Of a stretch of DNA of 64,000 nt, positions 63,689 to 64,000 are shown in pieces. Position 1 is the first letter of the stretch. Every line of letters begins with the position of its first letter. Under the pieces are notes generated by a model. It searched no databases. It saw only the letters and a program-made list of their open reading frames with translations, and was not told where the DNA came from. The translations under genes were made by a program, and so were the position numbers. Origin of the DNA: Spiribacter sp. 1M189 (GTDB taxonomy: Bacteria; Pseudomonadota; Gammaproteobacteria; Nitrococcales; Nitrococcaceae); contig NZ_JBAKFF010000001.1 in assembly GCF_040838345.1 (NCBI RefSeq), positions 186,001 through 250,000 of the forward strand, written 5' to 3'.

Positions 63689-64000
63689 ATGACCGGAAAT
63701 TCCACCGATGCCCTCTCAACCGTAGGCGATTTCATCCGCTGGGCGGCGAGCCGCTTCCAGGCGGCGGGGCTGCATTTCGGTCATGGCACGGACAATGCCC
63801 TGGATGAGGCGGCCGCACTGGTTCTGGGCTCGCTGCACCTGCCACCGGACCTGCATGCCGCGTACTTCGGCTGCCGTCTGGACGGGGATGAGCGCGAGCG
63901 GCTTTTCGTTCAGATCGACGAGCGGGTGATCCGGCGCCGGCCAGTGCCCTATATCCTGGGCGAGGCCTGGTTCTGCGGACTCGCTTTTTCCGTGGATGAG
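63689..64000 (+). CDS. prmB: 50S ribosomal protein L3 glutamine methyltransferase PrmB (3' end outside the window)
   Basis: The first 104 residues of a PrmB/HemK-type methyltransferase. The N-terminal helical domain ([28 protein letters not shown]) and the family segment [20 protein letters not shown], which directly precedes the SAM-binding domain, are visible. The catalytic NPPY motif lies beyond the window. PrmB methylates Gln150 of L3 in E. coli. It is divergent from the SCO1 gene. Confidence 0.88.
   Translation, partial: MTGNSTDALSTVGDFIRWAASRFQAAGLHFGHGTDNALDEAAALVLGSLHLPPDLHAAYFGCRLDGDERERLFVQIDERVIRRRPVPYILGEAWFCGLAFSVDE

Overview
The window is high-GC DNA from a gammaproteobacterium, most likely a moderate halophile related to the Ectothiorhodospiraceae (Spiribacter/Halorhodospira-like). 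The reasons are gammaproteobacterial gene orders (pilBCD-coaE-zapD-yacG, rplU-rpmA-obgE-proB, ribF-ileS-lspA-ispH, parE-parC), the EpmA/EpmB-modified EF-P system, a long multisubunit Mrp-type Na+/H+ antiporter operon, a Trk K+ uptake pair and an acidic periplasmic PstS. The genus is an inference; only the family-level gene content is visible.

Layout. Positions 1-19.9 kb are core chromosome: the 3' part of argJ, a Nudix-ThiE fusion, a type IV pilus assembly/CoA/cell-division operon on the minus strand, tRNA-Pro(CGG), ispB, ribosomal proteins L21/L27 with obgE and proB, rpsT, murJ, ribF-ileS-lspA-ispH and two divergent pilin-like genes. Positions 19.96-29.81 kb are a compact integrative element inserted in tRNA-Thr(CGT) and bounded by a 49-bp perfect direct repeat of the tRNA 3' end. 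It carries a tyrosine integrase overlapping an excisionase-like gene, a non-coding segment with inverted repeats and five in-phase 11-bp iterons next to a possible initiator gene, a 59-aa AlpA-like regulator, a LuxR-type regulator, a zinc-ribbon protein, two small paralogues of an unknown family, an McrA-type SRA-HNH endonuclease, a serine recombinase and two exported proteins. A degenerate third tRNA fragment near its right end suggests more than one insertion event.

Positions 29.8-37.2 kb hold a ten-gene Mrp/Mbh-like antiporter operon (minus strand) with three MrpD/NuoL-type subunits and no long MrpA. Positions 37.4-44.7 kb hold the complete phosphate regulon phoB-phoR-pstS-pstC-pstA-pstB-phoU, with Pho-box-like half-sites before phoB and pstS and a hairpin between pstS and pstC. 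Positions 44.7-59.2 kb hold argF/argD, RNase RNM, srkA, trkA-like/trkH, typA, ispA-xseB, parE-parC and htpX. Between htpX and epmB lie two copies, in opposite orientation, of a 112-114 bp palindromic-arm element whose arms differ in sequence but keep pairing. The window ends with epmB / efp / epmA (EF-P lysylation), psd, a SCO1-type copper chaperone and the 5' end of prmB.

Functionally the core genes link osmoadaptation (Mrp Na+ export, Trk K+ import), phosphate scavenging, isoprenoid synthesis (ispB, ispA, ispH), arginine/proline synthesis (argJ, argF, argD, proB) and translation support. The element is the only clear accessory region and holds the least understood genes.
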